A stretch of 64,000 nucleotides of DNA from Pedobacter ginsengisoli (GCF_030244015.1 NZ_JASSYX010000004.1:682001-746000); one strand, 5' to 3'; shown: positions 42,915 to 52,515, numbered from the stretch's first letter. Notes: generated from the letters alone by a model not told the origin. Program-made: numbers and translations.

Positions 42915-44138
42915 ATGAATCCTTACGAAAAAAAGCGGCGCTGGAAGTTCTTTCTCTTGGTCTTTGCCATTGTCATAGGCACAGCATCGGTTTTTTACAG
43001 TGACTTCTTTGTAAAAAAAATGGAGCGTGAGGAGCAGTTACAGTTCCAGCTATATGTACGGGTGACGGAACAATCGCTGATTATGTACGACAATGATATC
43101 TACACTCCCTTAATAGAACTCATCAGGACAAAGACCAAACTCCCGGTGATCATGACCGATTCAAAAGGAGAGATCATCGGTACTCAGGGACTCGATTCTA
43201 CAAAAACCAATTATAATATCGAAAAGAAAGAGGGTGTAACTTACGATCCTGCCTATTTCCGGCGGGAGCTCCGCAAAATGAAAAAACAGCACCCGCCAAC
43301 ACCGATCACCGGCTTAGGCGCCGATGGTTCCCGGTGGTTAATTTACTACAAAGATTCGCCTACACTCACCCAGCTAAGGTATTTTCCCTATATCCAGCTT
43401 GCAGTTATCGCTTTGTTCCTGCTCACCGCTTATGTCGCTTTCAGCTCAGCCCGCAAAGCCGAGCAGGATCAGGTATGGGTAGGTATGGCCAAGGAAACAG
43501 CCCATCAGCTGGGCACCCCGATTTCCTCGCTCATGGCCTGGGTGGAACTCATCAAGTCGCGTTTTGATGCCGAAGACGATCCGCTGATCGCAGAAATGGA
43601 AAACGACATCAAACGGCTGGAAGTCATTACCGACCGCTTTTCAAAAATAGGATCAAAGCCTGTAGTAGAAGACCATGTTGTCTACACCGTCATCTACAAT
43701 TTTGTTGAATACTTTAAACTCCGCACCTCAGACAAGACCAGGTTCAGCATTACGGGCGATGACCAGGTACGCGCCATGCTCAATGTTCCCTTGTTTGACT
43801 GGGTGATCGAGAACCTGCTCAAAAATGCGGTAAATGCCATCGACAATGAAGGAAAGATCACCATTAATATCATCGAGAACCTGACTAAAGAAGAAGTCTT
43901 TATCGACGTCACCGACACCGGAACCGGCATAGCAAGATCAAAGTTTGACGCCGTTTTTCAACCCGGATACACCACCCGGAAAAGAGGCTGGGGCCTTGGG
44001 CTTTCCCTTACCAAAAGGATCATCGAAAACTATCATAGCGGACAGATCTTTGTCAAAGATTCCGAACTGGGCAAAGGTACCACATTTCGTATTGTTTTAA
44101 AAAGCAGCATCACCTATGAACCGACCACAAACACATGA
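42915..44138 (+). CDS. Orphan membrane sensor histidine kinase
   Basis: 407 residues. TM helix 1 (11-29), a periplasmic domain of about 125 residues (30-157), TM helix 2 (158-176), then a kinase core with acceptor His197 in AKETAHQLGTPISSL and an HATPase domain with ENLLKNAVNAID, DTGTGI and GWGLGLSLTKRI. No response regulator gene is adjacent, so the partner is elsewhere. It overlaps the DinB-family gene by 23 nt. Confidence 0.92.
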   Translation: MNPYEKKRRWKFFLLVFAIVIGTASVFYSDFFVKKMEREEQLQFQLYVRVTEQSLIMYDNDIYTPLIELIRTKTKLPVIMTDSKGEIIGTQGLDSTKTNYNIEKKEGVTYDPAYFRRELRKMKKQHPPTPITGLGADGSRWLIYYKDSPTLTQLRYFPYIQLAVIALFLLTAYVAFSSARKAEQDQVWVGMAKETAHQLGTPISSLMAWVELIKSRFDAEDDPLIAEMENDIKRLEVITDRFSKIGSKPVVEDHVVYTVIYNFVEYFKLRTSDKTRFSITGDDQVRAMLNVPLFDWVIENLLKNAVNAIDNEGKITINIIENLTKEEVFIDVTDTGTGIARSKFDAVFQPGYTTRKRGWGLGLSLTKRIIENYHSGQIFVKDSELGKGTTFRIVLKSSITYEPTTNT

Positions 44139-44619
44139 GTACCCCGCATGGGGCGAAACCTACATCAAATTAGTTGATGGAGATGTCATTGAAATACTGG
44201 AAAGACAAGTTACTGAATTTACAGATTTCATCAACAGCCTTGTTGAAAAAGCAGACTATGCATATGCCGCCGGCAAATGGACCATTAAAGAGATCGTCGG
44301 CCATATCATAGACGCTGAGCGGGTGTTTGCCTACCGGATGACTTGTTTCGCAAGAGGCGAACAACAACCGCTGCCGGGTTTTGAAGAAAATGACTATGTA
44401 GCCAATGCACATTTTTCAGACCGCAGCCTCCTCAGCCTGTCCCATGAATTTGCACTGCTCAGAAAAGCAAATCTTTACCTGTTCAAATCACTGACAGAGG
44501 AAGAGTTGAACCGCAAAGGGACCGCATCAGGCAAGGAGATCACCGTGAGGGCCATTTTGTTTGTTACAGCAGGCCACATCATGCACCATACAAGCATCAT
44601 TAAAGAGCGTTATTTATAG
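44116..44619 (+). CDS. DinB-family (four-helix, metal-binding) protein
   Basis: 167 residues. DinB-type four-helix bundle with metal-ligand histidines in KEIVGHIIDAERVFAYRM and the C-terminal AGHIMHHTSIIKERY block. Families of this fold include thiol S-transferases and putative damage-inducible hydrolases; no activity can be assigned. Its start lies inside the end of the kinase gene (23-nt overlap), so the two are cotranslated. Its stop overlaps the end of the convergent GH9 gene by 6 nt. Confidence 0.85.
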   Translation: MNRPQTHEYPAWGETYIKLVDGDVIEILERQVTEFTDFINSLVEKADYAYAAGKWTIKEIVGHIIDAERVFAYRMTCFARGEQQPLPGFEENDYVANAHFSDRSLLSLSHEFALLRKANLYLFKSLTEEELNRKGTASGKEITVRAILFVTAGHIMHHTSIIKERYL

Positions 44620-47142
44620 CTTCAGAAGCTCATCAACCCTCATCAGCTGATAGCCCCGCCGTTTCAGGTGAACGATCAGTTCATCGAGCTTGTCGTAAAA
44701 CTTATCCGTTCGCCGTTCATCCGTGCCGACATGCATTAAAAGCATAAAGCCGTTTAAGCCCGATCTCTTTTCATAATCCAATATGGAGCGATAGATCTCA
44801 TCAGAAGAACGATAAGTCTTGCCCATTTCGGGATAAGTATAATCGGCATTTGACCGCGTACCCGGCGTGTAATTCACGAGTCTGAGCCCGCTTTCCTTCG
44901 TCCAGTCCGCAATCGTCTGATTGTACCATTCATAAGGAGGCAAAAAGAACCTGGCATTTTCCTTTTTGATCCCGAAACCTGCCATTGCCGAGTAATTTGC
45001 TTTCAGATCACTGCTAAACTCCGCTCTGCTGACCAGCAGGCTGTCCCGTTTTTTCCAGTCACAATACAACAGGTGCGCATTGGAATGTGCGCCGAGGTAG
45101 TGTCTGTCATCTTTTAACTTTTGCACAAGACTTTTAAACCGGGCATTGCGGTAAAATCTGCCCGTTAAAAAAAAGGAGGCTTTGACCTTGTTCTTCTTTA
45201 GCACAGACCGGATTTCCTCTCCTCCGTCAGCAAATTCATCTCCGGTAAAAACAAGGGACAATTTTTTTTCTGCCGTATCGCCTCGTATGACAGCTCCCTG
45301 TTCTGTCCGGAAGGCAGCACTGCTTATATTCATTTCTGCTTGCTGTCCCCCATTTTCATAAGCTGCGAGAAGATAAATCAGGGAGGCCGTCCCGTCCATC
45401 GTAGGCTCATTGGTGCTATAGTCTCCGTAATCATCATGATAGACCACAAGGTCTGATTGAAATGCGGCATAAGCATCAGGCCTGGTCAGTTGTATCCCGA
45501 TCAGGTTCTTATAGATATTGCCATACACTGGTCCGTCCACTAATCCTCCGTCTATTGGAAACTTTCCAATCCTGGTAAATGCAGAATGCGGATCCCCGGG
45601 CGTATCGCCCCACGAAGGAAGGCCGTACACCATACTGGTACCCCAGATATTACAGCCAAACAGCCAGTCAAAATTGGCCTGCGCCAATTCATCATATTGT
45701 CCGTCTTTGCTCAATTGTTTATACAAAAAAGCTTGTATGGCAAATGAGGCGGTCAGGTTGTTAGAGCACCAGATAAACGGCACCCCCCTGTAAAACCCAT
45801 TTGTTCTGGCTTTTTGCCATACCTGGTCCATCCCGTCCTTATAAAACTGAATGGCCGTTTTGCCTGCTTCTCCTTTATCCTGCCGCGCCAGTTCCCAATG
45901 TCCAAAATTGTGAAAAGGATAGAACTGGTAATGTGCAGCCGTGTCTTTCCCCATCCAGGGTGTTACAGGCTCTTGCCTGGCATAACCAAAGGCTTTATCC
46001 AACAGTTTCCTGTCTTTCAGAACAGGCGATAAAGTAGCGGAGGCCAGCTCCATATCGTCTACCCAATTGTCTTCCGCGTAGATATATGGCGACTTGACAG
46101 AAACGGTCTGTGTCACCCCGGGAATCCTGCCGGCGTAAGCATAGGCCGATATCGCTTTTTCCTTCATTAATGCCGAATACCCGGGTTGCCTGTTCTGGTA
46201 GATCTGCCAGGCCAGGCTAAAAGCACTGCTAAATTTTGCCGCCGTGGAGCTTGTTCCTGTTGTATTGTTCAAAAACTTACCCCTTTGCTGTGGCTTTCCA
46301 TCAATAAAGTACAATGGCCTTTGAAAACCGCGGCCGTATTGACTGTCCTGTTTGGGGATGCGCATGCTGATGTGGTCCCGGTCATCAGCAATCTGATTGA
46401 ACATTACGTTTGGCCTGGGATGCATTTTCAGCAGCCAGTCCAGACCCCACCTGGCTTCATCCAGTACATCTGCTACACCATTGCCTCCGTCCAAACCATT
46501 GGCCTGGTGAGCGTCAGAAAAAGAATCAGGGAAATCCCTGTAGGCGGCCAGCAAATGATAGGTGGCATTTGCAGAAGTGGTAGAATATTGGAGATAGTCT
46601 GAGGCATCATGCCAGCCACCGCTCGCATTAAAGAAGGTGCTGTCGGCAATTCCGGCTTCCTTTCCATACAGCACAAATCCATCGTGCGTATGACAGCTGT
46701 CTTTCAGGTAAGGGTTAAAACCACTCCGCTGCTGCCGCATGTACCTTAAGGCAAAATCTGCCGTATTTTTATACACCTCAGGATTGATCCGCACTTTTGG
46801 CGACCTCACCCGGCCGATACGAAGATAATAGGTGCCGCTCCGTTTAAACTCAGAGAAATTAAGCCTTGAGGTAGATTTAAAAGGCCCATACGCCCCAAAG
46901 TGCTGTATTTTTTTTGAAGAAAACACCACCTTGCCGCTCAGGGAATCGATCAAATCGAATTTTTTGGGCCGGATCTCCTCCTTGCTTGCCCATACGGCCA
47001 CCTTAAGTGCATCATTTGGATAACCCAGAAGATTAACCCTGATCCAGGCATTCTCCAGGGTATTTTGCGCATCCGCTTTAAAAGAAACTACTGCCAGTAA
47101 CAAAAATAGGGCGCTAAACTTCATCAAATAGGGATTTCTCAT
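44614..47142 (-). CDS. Secreted GH9 glycoside hydrolase fused to a NodB-like deacetylase
   Basis: 842 residues from the ATG at 47142, which opens a signal peptide (MRNPYLMKFSALFLLLAVVSFKADAQ); an inner ATG at 47124 is an alternative. Order: N-terminal CelD-type Ig-like domain (VNLLGYPNDALKVAVW), GH9 (alpha/alpha)6 catalytic domain with the nucleophile/base region GGWHDASDYLQYSTTSA and the acid region STNEPTMDGTASLIYLLA, then a C-terminal polysaccharide-deacetylase domain with HSNAH (HSxxH zinc motif) and a LLMHVGTDERR closing block. The deacetylase first motif is FTGDEF rather than TFDDG. It probably acts on a beta-glucan or acylated or amino-sugar polymer outside the cell. Confidence 0.9.
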   Translation of the reverse strand: MRNPYLMKFSALFLLLAVVSFKADAQNTLENAWIRVNLLGYPNDALKVAVWASKEEIRPKKFDLIDSLSGKVVFSSKKIQHFGAYGPFKSTSRLNFSEFKRSGTYYLRIGRVRSPKVRINPEVYKNTADFALRYMRQQRSGFNPYLKDSCHTHDGFVLYGKEAGIADSTFFNASGGWHDASDYLQYSTTSANATYHLLAAYRDFPDSFSDAHQANGLDGGNGVADVLDEARWGLDWLLKMHPRPNVMFNQIADDRDHISMRIPKQDSQYGRGFQRPLYFIDGKPQQRGKFLNNTTGTSSTAAKFSSAFSLAWQIYQNRQPGYSALMKEKAISAYAYAGRIPGVTQTVSVKSPYIYAEDNWVDDMELASATLSPVLKDRKLLDKAFGYARQEPVTPWMGKDTAAHYQFYPFHNFGHWELARQDKGEAGKTAIQFYKDGMDQVWQKARTNGFYRGVPFIWCSNNLTASFAIQAFLYKQLSKDGQYDELAQANFDWLFGCNIWGTSMVYGLPSWGDTPGDPHSAFTRIGKFPIDGGLVDGPVYGNIYKNLIGIQLTRPDAYAAFQSDLVVYHDDYGDYSTNEPTMDGTASLIYLLAAYENGGQQAEMNISSAAFRTEQGAVIRGDTAEKKLSLVFTGDEFADGGEEIRSVLKKNKVKASFFLTGRFYRNARFKSLVQKLKDDRHYLGAHSNAHLLYCDWKKRDSLLVSRAEFSSDLKANYSAMAGFGIKKENARFFLPPYEWYNQTIADWTKESGLRLVNYTPGTRSNADYTYPEMGKTYRSSDEIYRSILDYEKRSGLNGFMLLMHVGTDERRTDKFYDKLDELIVHLKRRGYQLMRVDELLKL

Positions 47143-47265
47143 GTTGTAATCATTTGTAATTCTAAAAATAGCAAAACTCCAGCTTATCACCGAATAGTCC
47201 CCTCAGGATCGACCGCATTGTGTGGCGGTTGCCTTCGGATTTGACAAGGTGCGCTGAGCTAATCC

Positions 47266-47286
47266 TTATCTAAATTTTTTAGATAA
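47266..47286. promoter_or_regulatory. Inverted repeat upstream of aminotransferase gene
   Basis: TTATCTAAA-TTT-TTTAGATAA: 9-bp perfect arms, 3-nt centre, 30 nt upstream of the aminotransferase start in the divergent spacer with the GH9 gene. Plausible operator; no trp/tyr-type sequence was recognised. Confidence 0.4.
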
Positions 47287-47316
47287 AAGAAATGAGCATA
47301 TATTTACGCAAAGCAT

Positions 47317-48480
47317 ATGGTAACCAAAATTGCAACATCAAAAAGATTGGAGGGTATTAGTGAATATTACTTCTCCCAAAAACTGAGGGAAATTGATTCC
47401 CTGAATAAAGAAGGCAAAAACATCATCAACCTCGGTATTGGCAGCCCCGATCTTCCGCCACATCCTGACGTGATCAGGACATTGCAGGAAGAGGCAGAAA
47501 AGCCGGGAGTACATGGCTACCAGGGTTATAAAGGCATACCCGCATTACGACAAGCTTTTGCAGACTGGTATCAGCGCTGGTACCGGGTAACCCTCAACCC
47601 TGATACAGAAGTATTGCCCCTGCTCGGTTCAAAAGAAGGCATCATGCACATTTGCATGACTTATCTGAATGAAGGAGACGAAGCATTGATCCCGGATCCC
47701 GGTTATCCTACTTATGGCAGTGCTGTTAAACTCGCTGGCGGCAACCCGGTGAGCTACCTCTTAAAAGAAGACCAAAACTGGTATCCCGACCTCGAAGCCC
47801 TGGCGGCAACAGACCTCAGCAAAGTGAAGCTGATGTTTGTCAATTATCCCCATATGCCTACGGGTCAGCCTGTGGTCCCCGGTTTGTTTGAAAACCTGGT
47901 CAGCTTTGCAAAAGCACATCAGATCCTGCTGGTGCATGACAATCCATACAGCTTCATTCTGAATGACCATCCTGTGAGTCTTTTGGAAGTGCCTGGTGCC
48001 AGAGAGGTCGTACTGGAACTCAACTCTTTAAGCAAATCTCACAACATGGCGGGCTGGCGGATCGGTATGCTTTGCGGATCCAAAGAACGGATTGAAGAGG
48101 TGTTGAGGTTTAAAAGCAATATGGACAGCGGTATGTTCATGCCTCTGCAGCTGGCCGCAGCAAAAGCTTTAAGCCTCGGGCCCGACTGGTACGAGCATAT
48201 CAATAGCATCTATGCGGAAAGAAGGGATAAAGTATACCGCATTCTCGATATCCTTGGCTGCAACTACTCTCCTGGCCAGGTTGGCTTATTTGTCTGGGCA
48301 AAAATCCCTGAACGATGTGAAGATGCCTACGCCCTTAGCGATGAAATCCTTTACGGTGCGAACGTATTCCTGACCCCGGGCGGCATATTCGGCAGTCAGG
48401 GCAACAGGTATATCCGGATCAGTCTTTGCGGCGACCTTTCCAGGTTTGAACAAGCGATGACCCGGATCAGTAAATTATAA
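47317..48480 (+). CDS. PLP-dependent aminotransferase (class I/II), probably aromatic amino acid type
   Basis: 387 residues, fold type I. The Schiff-base lysine is Lys240 in LNSLSKSHNMAGWRIG; GSKEGI near 105-109 and PDPGYPTY at 126-133 are also typical. The usual NPTG motif, whose Asn contacts PLP, reads MPTG here (Met180 in NYPHMPTG). It is followed after 29 nt by prephenate dehydrogenase, which suggests it transaminates phenylpyruvate or hydroxyphenylpyruvate; that is inference from linkage, and other substrates are possible. Confidence 0.85.
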   Translation: MVTKIATSKRLEGISEYYFSQKLREIDSLNKEGKNIINLGIGSPDLPPHPDVIRTLQEEAEKPGVHGYQGYKGIPALRQAFADWYQRWYRVTLNPDTEVLPLLGSKEGIMHICMTYLNEGDEALIPDPGYPTYGSAVKLAGGNPVSYLLKEDQNWYPDLEALAATDLSKVKLMFVNYPHMPTGQPVVPGLFENLVSFAKAHQILLVHDNPYSFILNDHPVSLLEVPGAREVVLELNSLSKSHNMAGWRIGMLCGSKERIEEVLRFKSNMDSGMFMPLQLAAAKALSLGPDWYEHINSIYAERRDKVYRILDILGCNYSPGQVGLFVWAKIPERCEDAYALSDEILYGANVFLTPGGIFGSQGNRYIRISLCGDLSRFEQAMTRISKL

Positions 48481-48497
48481 ATAAAGCGTATAAAGAT

Positions 48498-48505
48498 TAA
48501 CTTTG
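48498..48505 (+). promoter_or_regulatory. -7 box directly before tyrA, leaderless arrangement
   Basis: TAACTTTG, exact TAnnTTTG, ends 4 nt before the ATG at 48510. Gives tyrA its own start, likely leaderless, although it could also be read through from the aminotransferase gene. Confidence 0.5.
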
Positions 48506-48509
48506 CACA

Positions 48510-49358
48510 ATGAAGATAGCAGTAGTCGGCCTCGGACTTATCGGTGGTTCCATGGCTCTAGTCTTGAAGCAAAAAGGGTTTGCCTCAAAAGTATATGGCG
48601 TGGACAACCAGGAAGCTCACGCGCAAAAGGCACTGGAGCTGGGGATTGTAGATGAAGTAACTGACCTTAACAACGCAATAGCCAGCAGTGATCTGATCAT
48701 ATTAAGTGCCCCGGTAAGTGTCTGCACCACATTACTACCCCTGGTGCTGGGCCAGGTAAAGCACCAGATCGTACTGGACACGGGCTCTACCAAAACCTCC
48801 CTGCTGGATGCAGTAAATGGACATGAGAACAGGGGCAGGTACGTTGCCACACACCCAATGTGGGGTACCGAATTCAGCGGACCTGAAGCCGCGACGACAG
48901 ACGCCTTCAATGGCCGGGCCAATGTGATCTGCGACGCAGCGGAAAGCGATAAAGATGCGCTGGCAACAGTAGAGCAATTGTATACTTTGCTGGGTATGTA
49001 CAATGTATATATGAAAGGAAAAGACCACGATGTACACGTGGCCTATGTCAGCCACATTTCCCACATTACCTCATTTGCCCTGGCCAACACAGTACTGGAA
49101 AAAGAGCGGGAAGAAAACGCCATATTTGAACTGGCGAGTGCCGGTTTTGAAAGTACAGTGAGACTGGCCAAAAGCAGCCCTGCCATGTGGATGCCCATAT
49201 TTAAGCAGAATAAGGAAAACGTGCTCGATGTATTAAATGAACACATTACCCAGCTCAGGAAATTCAAGTCCTGTATTGAAAAAGAGAACTGGGCGTATCT
49301 TACTGAGCTGATGGAAAATGCGAACAGGATCAAAGATGTCCTTGACCGGGAGGAATAG
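48510..49358 (+). CDS. tyrA: Prephenate dehydrogenase
   Basis: 282 residues. N-terminal NAD-binding motif GLGLIGGS (7-14), then SAPVSVC and DTGSTKTSLLDAV, and the substrate region HPMWGTEFSGPEAA, all characteristic. It oxidatively decarboxylates prephenate to 4-hydroxyphenylpyruvate for tyrosine synthesis. No ACT domain follows, so feedback control by tyrosine is not obvious. It lies 29 nt after the aminotransferase gene. Confidence 0.93.
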   Translation: MKIAVVGLGLIGGSMALVLKQKGFASKVYGVDNQEAHAQKALELGIVDEVTDLNNAIASSDLIILSAPVSVCTTLLPLVLGQVKHQIVLDTGSTKTSLLDAVNGHENRGRYVATHPMWGTEFSGPEAATTDAFNGRANVICDAAESDKDALATVEQLYTLLGMYNVYMKGKDHDVHVAYVSHISHITSFALANTVLEKEREENAIFELASAGFESTVRLAKSSPAMWMPIFKQNKENVLDVLNEHITQLRKFKSCIEKENWAYLTELMENANRIKDVLDREE

Positions 49359-49404
49359 TCATGCCCTGCAGAGTATTTTGCGAAATTTCATCTGCTAAAT
49401 AAGG

Positions 49405-51612
49405 TCAGTCCCACGAAATGGAAATTTGCTGATCCCCTGATAAAATATATTTCAGCTGGCCATTATCTGTCAGCTTTCCTTCGATTGGATTTTTAACGCC
49501 TTTTGCCCTGACCAAAACATGAGGTAATTTGTCACCGGTAGTTTTACCGATTCTCATTTCACAGTTAAGCCTGCCATCACCCAGAATTTTAAAGCTTAGA
49601 GATTTGTCTTTACGGCCTGAGATCAGTTTCGTCGGATAATCTAAATAGACAAGAAGGTCTTTTGCCGCCACCCGGATGTAATGCCGCGGAAGTATCCCGA
49701 AAGCATTTCCTGCACCATACACTTCCTGGCCTACAGCGCCAGATTTTTCCCAGCCATCGTGCAGATCCTCGAGTGCAATCCATAGATTTGGGTCCAGTTC
49801 TCCAACTTTTGGCTGTTCTTCCAGCATTTCTTTCGGAAGCATTGTTGGATAGTAATATGCTGCCCTGGCGATAAGACATCTGATATATTCTGCCATTAGT
49901 AGCCTTGCCGAAGGCAGTAAATCTATGTCCTCCGCATGCTTTAAATAGTCATGGAAAGCACAAAATACCTCCTGTTCTTCATATACAGCAGTATAAGGCG
50001 CATCGTTTAAAGGAAATACACTGAAAAAAGTCTGGAAATACTTGCCGTAACCATAATTGCAGTCCCATAGCTGCGCGTTCCTGAAAATTGCCGCTAGGCA
50101 CATGTAACTCAAGTCCAGATATAATTTATTATTGGTGATTTTGTAAAGCCGAAGCAGCGCTCCGGATGAAAATGCAGTATTGTTGGCCTGGTAAAAAACG
50201 TCAAATCCGAAGCCACTCAGTGTTTTTGCCGCCTTTTCTGCTTCGTTCAGGTAGCGTTTTTCTTTGGTCAGTTCCCAGGCCTGGAGCATTACGTGGGCAT
50301 AAATGCCGGCTACGTCCTTTTCTCCACCTTTACCCGGCGCGGTTTCAGCCTTAATCACTTCGAGCGTATCCATTTTATAAAATACCGGCCATTTATATTT
50401 AAAATGATGGGCAACTTTAATGGTAAATTCCAAAGAATCCAAGAATAGCTGCCGGGCAGTCTTGTCACCTTTCAGTGCCAAACGGGATAAGTTCAATAAC
50501 GGATGATGCAGATACCATGAGTCCATGACCATAGGCAGCTTCTGTTCCTCTTCGCCTTCCAGCTCGTGTTCAGCGGCGGGCAACCAGCGTACAATTGAAC
50601 CGATTTCTTTGTTGTAAAATGAGGAGAGTCCATTCTTGATTACTTTCATTACTTCCATGTCTTCGCCGCTCCATTCCACATAATCGAGCAAGGGAAGGAG
50701 TACGGCCAGTTGCACCATGATCTCAGGCGGCGTTTTGTAATCACATACGTAGGCATTAAAATAGTGATGTCCGTTCACCTGAGACCAGCAGCCAGGGCTA
50801 CTTATAAGATCCTTAAGGCCTTTTTTCAAAATGTCAGGCCACTGCTGATATTTGGTAGCCGGCAGGGGTAGCAACAAGTAAATCCTGGCCAGCAGATCCA
50901 GGTATAAACGCATCACTGCCGGCTCATCATTTGGTATTTCCTGATCGAAAGCAATAAAAGCATCATTCAGGATAACTGCTTTGTCCGCCTTTAATGGCTT
51001 TTTAGAGGCAGGGAGGGAAAAACCGAGCTCCGGCCATTCTCCTGCTACGGTATCCCCCAGGGAAGTTTCAGTCTGCTCACAGTAATCCGACAATGCGGTC
51101 AAATTTTGCAGGTAAAGCAAAGTGGCCGACTTTGGCCTGGTTTGGGTCAGGTACATGAATCCAGTCCTGATACCAAACTGACCGGCATGGATTTTCCCTG
51201 CTGTTTGCTCGGGGTTGTTATTCTTTCCATTAAACAAAATGTCCTTTGGCCAGCCGGAGATCAACATATCTTTTACTGGGGTCAGGCTGTTGGTATAGCG
51301 CAGTACCGGTGATTGCTGGGTTTCATCTACGGTAATGCGAACTTTCTGGCTGCCAATAGCTGATGACAAGTCCAGGTCAACCTCTTGTTGTTTATTGTTA
51401 TTGATTTTTGTAATCTCCAGATCAGATCCGGGGCTATACGCTGCGCGAAAAGCTACGTGTCCGCCACCAGGCAATTCTGTTTGTATCCATATGGAATCGG
51501 AGGTCGCGGTTACCTTAAAGTGAAATTGACCCGCAGTATGTTCAAAGACAGCCGGGATATCACCAGCCAGTTCAGCGCTGGCGGAAATTGCCCATGGCGA
51601 TAACGCATTCAT
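49405..51612 (-). CDS. Large protein of unknown function, six-hairpin glycosidase-like
   Basis: 735 residues without a signal peptide, so probably cytoplasmic. An N-terminal beta-rich part (about 1-130) is followed by a long helical region with repeated paired helices (such as LYLDLLARIYLLLPLP, MVMDSWYLHHPLLNLSRLALKGD, AGIYAHVMLQAWELTKEKRYLNEAEKAAKTL) and a beta-rich C-terminus. This layout fits (alpha/alpha)6 glycosidase-like proteins, but I see no family-specific catalytic motif. No carbohydrate-utilisation genes are beside it. Confidence 0.75.
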   Translation of the reverse strand: MNALSPWAISASAELAGDIPAVFEHTAGQFHFKVTATSDSIWIQTELPGGGHVAFRAAYSPGSDLEITKINNNKQQEVDLDLSSAIGSQKVRITVDETQQSPVLRYTNSLTPVKDMLISGWPKDILFNGKNNNPEQTAGKIHAGQFGIRTGFMYLTQTRPKSATLLYLQNLTALSDYCEQTETSLGDTVAGEWPELGFSLPASKKPLKADKAVILNDAFIAFDQEIPNDEPAVMRLYLDLLARIYLLLPLPATKYQQWPDILKKGLKDLISSPGCWSQVNGHHYFNAYVCDYKTPPEIMVQLAVLLPLLDYVEWSGEDMEVMKVIKNGLSSFYNKEIGSIVRWLPAAEHELEGEEEQKLPMVMDSWYLHHPLLNLSRLALKGDKTARQLFLDSLEFTIKVAHHFKYKWPVFYKMDTLEVIKAETAPGKGGEKDVAGIYAHVMLQAWELTKEKRYLNEAEKAAKTLSGFGFDVFYQANNTAFSSGALLRLYKITNNKLYLDLSYMCLAAIFRNAQLWDCNYGYGKYFQTFFSVFPLNDAPYTAVYEEQEVFCAFHDYLKHAEDIDLLPSARLLMAEYIRCLIARAAYYYPTMLPKEMLEEQPKVGELDPNLWIALEDLHDGWEKSGAVGQEVYGAGNAFGILPRHYIRVAAKDLLVYLDYPTKLISGRKDKSLSFKILGDGRLNCEMRIGKTTGDKLPHVLVRAKGVKNPIEGKLTDNGQLKYILSGDQQISISWD

Positions 51613-51670
51613 AACAAGCTTAATTTAAAATCTAATTGTCTAATCATCAACTCTCTCCCGCGTACAAAAT

Positions 51671-51871
51671 TCAGCGCCATATCCGCCACACGGAATCGTC
51701 CCCGGAACTGATCAGTTCTTTAAGTTCCTGAAAAAAATCACTTCCCCGGGCCTTAGCCTTGTCAATCAGGCTGCGTTTCATATCCTGAAAATCAACAGAA
51801 GAATGGGCAACCGCTTGCTTTGGATTTTTATTCCTGGTGTCTTTTATACGATTTAATGCTATTGTTTTCAT
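51671..51871 (-). CDS. Small protein of unknown function
   Basis: 66 residues, basic, no TM or signal peptide. Predicted mostly helical (SLIDKAKARGSDFFQELKELI) with a short disordered basic N-terminus. An AAAGAAAA stretch 6-13 nt before the ATG could serve as a ribosome-binding region. Coding status is moderately supported by composition and position between two genes on the same strand (the large unknown and Nudix). Confidence 0.5.
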   Translation of the reverse strand: MKTIALNRIKDTRNKNPKQAVAHSSVDFQDMKRSLIDKAKARGSDFFQELKELISSGDDSVWRIWR

Positions 51872-51973
51872 AAGCGTTTTCTTTATGTTAGCTTTAAAAG
51901 CAACAGGTGGCCTTGCGTATTGTTTTCAAAATGTGATAGAGAACGTACATGCAGTTTCAGGCCCCGTAACCGA

Positions 51974-52444
51974 TCACAAGCCGGAGAATTTGCGGATGAA
52001 CCCGGCGAGCTGTTCCAGCAAAGACACCTGCCGTTCATTGATTTTCATTTTCGCCTCCTCCAGTGCAAACCAACCAGCGCGGTCTACTTCAGGAACATCG
52101 ATCATCTTGCCGGACTTCGGGGGCCATTCCAGCGGGAAAGTATTACTGGCTAAGGTTTGAACATCAAAATCGCCCTCCACAGCCCAACAGTGAACTTGCT
52201 TGCCGCCTTTTTGTATTACAGGGTCCATTTCTACGAAATTGCCTTCCGGACGAAAACCGGTTTCCTCCTCAAATTCCCGTATGGCAGTTAACAAAGGTTC
52301 TTCTTCAGTATCTCCTTCCCCTTTAGGAATGGACCAAACTCCGGTATCCTTGTTCCTAAAAAACGGTCCGCCGGGATGTACCAGCAAAAACTCCGGCTGT
52401 CCCGCCCTGGTCCTGTACATCAGTATTCCAAAACTTTTTTTCAT
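51974..52444 (-). CDS. Nudix hydrolase
   Basis: 156 residues. The Nudix box GX5EX7REUXEEXGU is exact: Gly42, Glu48, Arg56-Glu57, Glu60-Glu61, Gly63. The start FGILMYRTRAGQPEFLLVHPGGP is typical of proteins that hydrolyse nucleoside diphosphate derivatives such as diadenosine tetraphosphate; the precise substrate is unknown. Confidence 0.92.
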   Translation of the reverse strand: MKKSFGILMYRTRAGQPEFLLVHPGGPFFRNKDTGVWSIPKGEGDTEEEPLLTAIREFEEETGFRPEGNFVEMDPVIQKGGKQVHCWAVEGDFDVQTLASNTFPLEWPPKSGKMIDVPEVDRAGWFALEEAKMKINERQVSLLEQLAGFIRKFSGL

Positions 52445-52515
52445 TTCATTAGCTAACAGCGGAATAAAGGAATATGTTTTTGCATGGGCAATGAATCCTT
52501 TCTTATCTTTATGCC

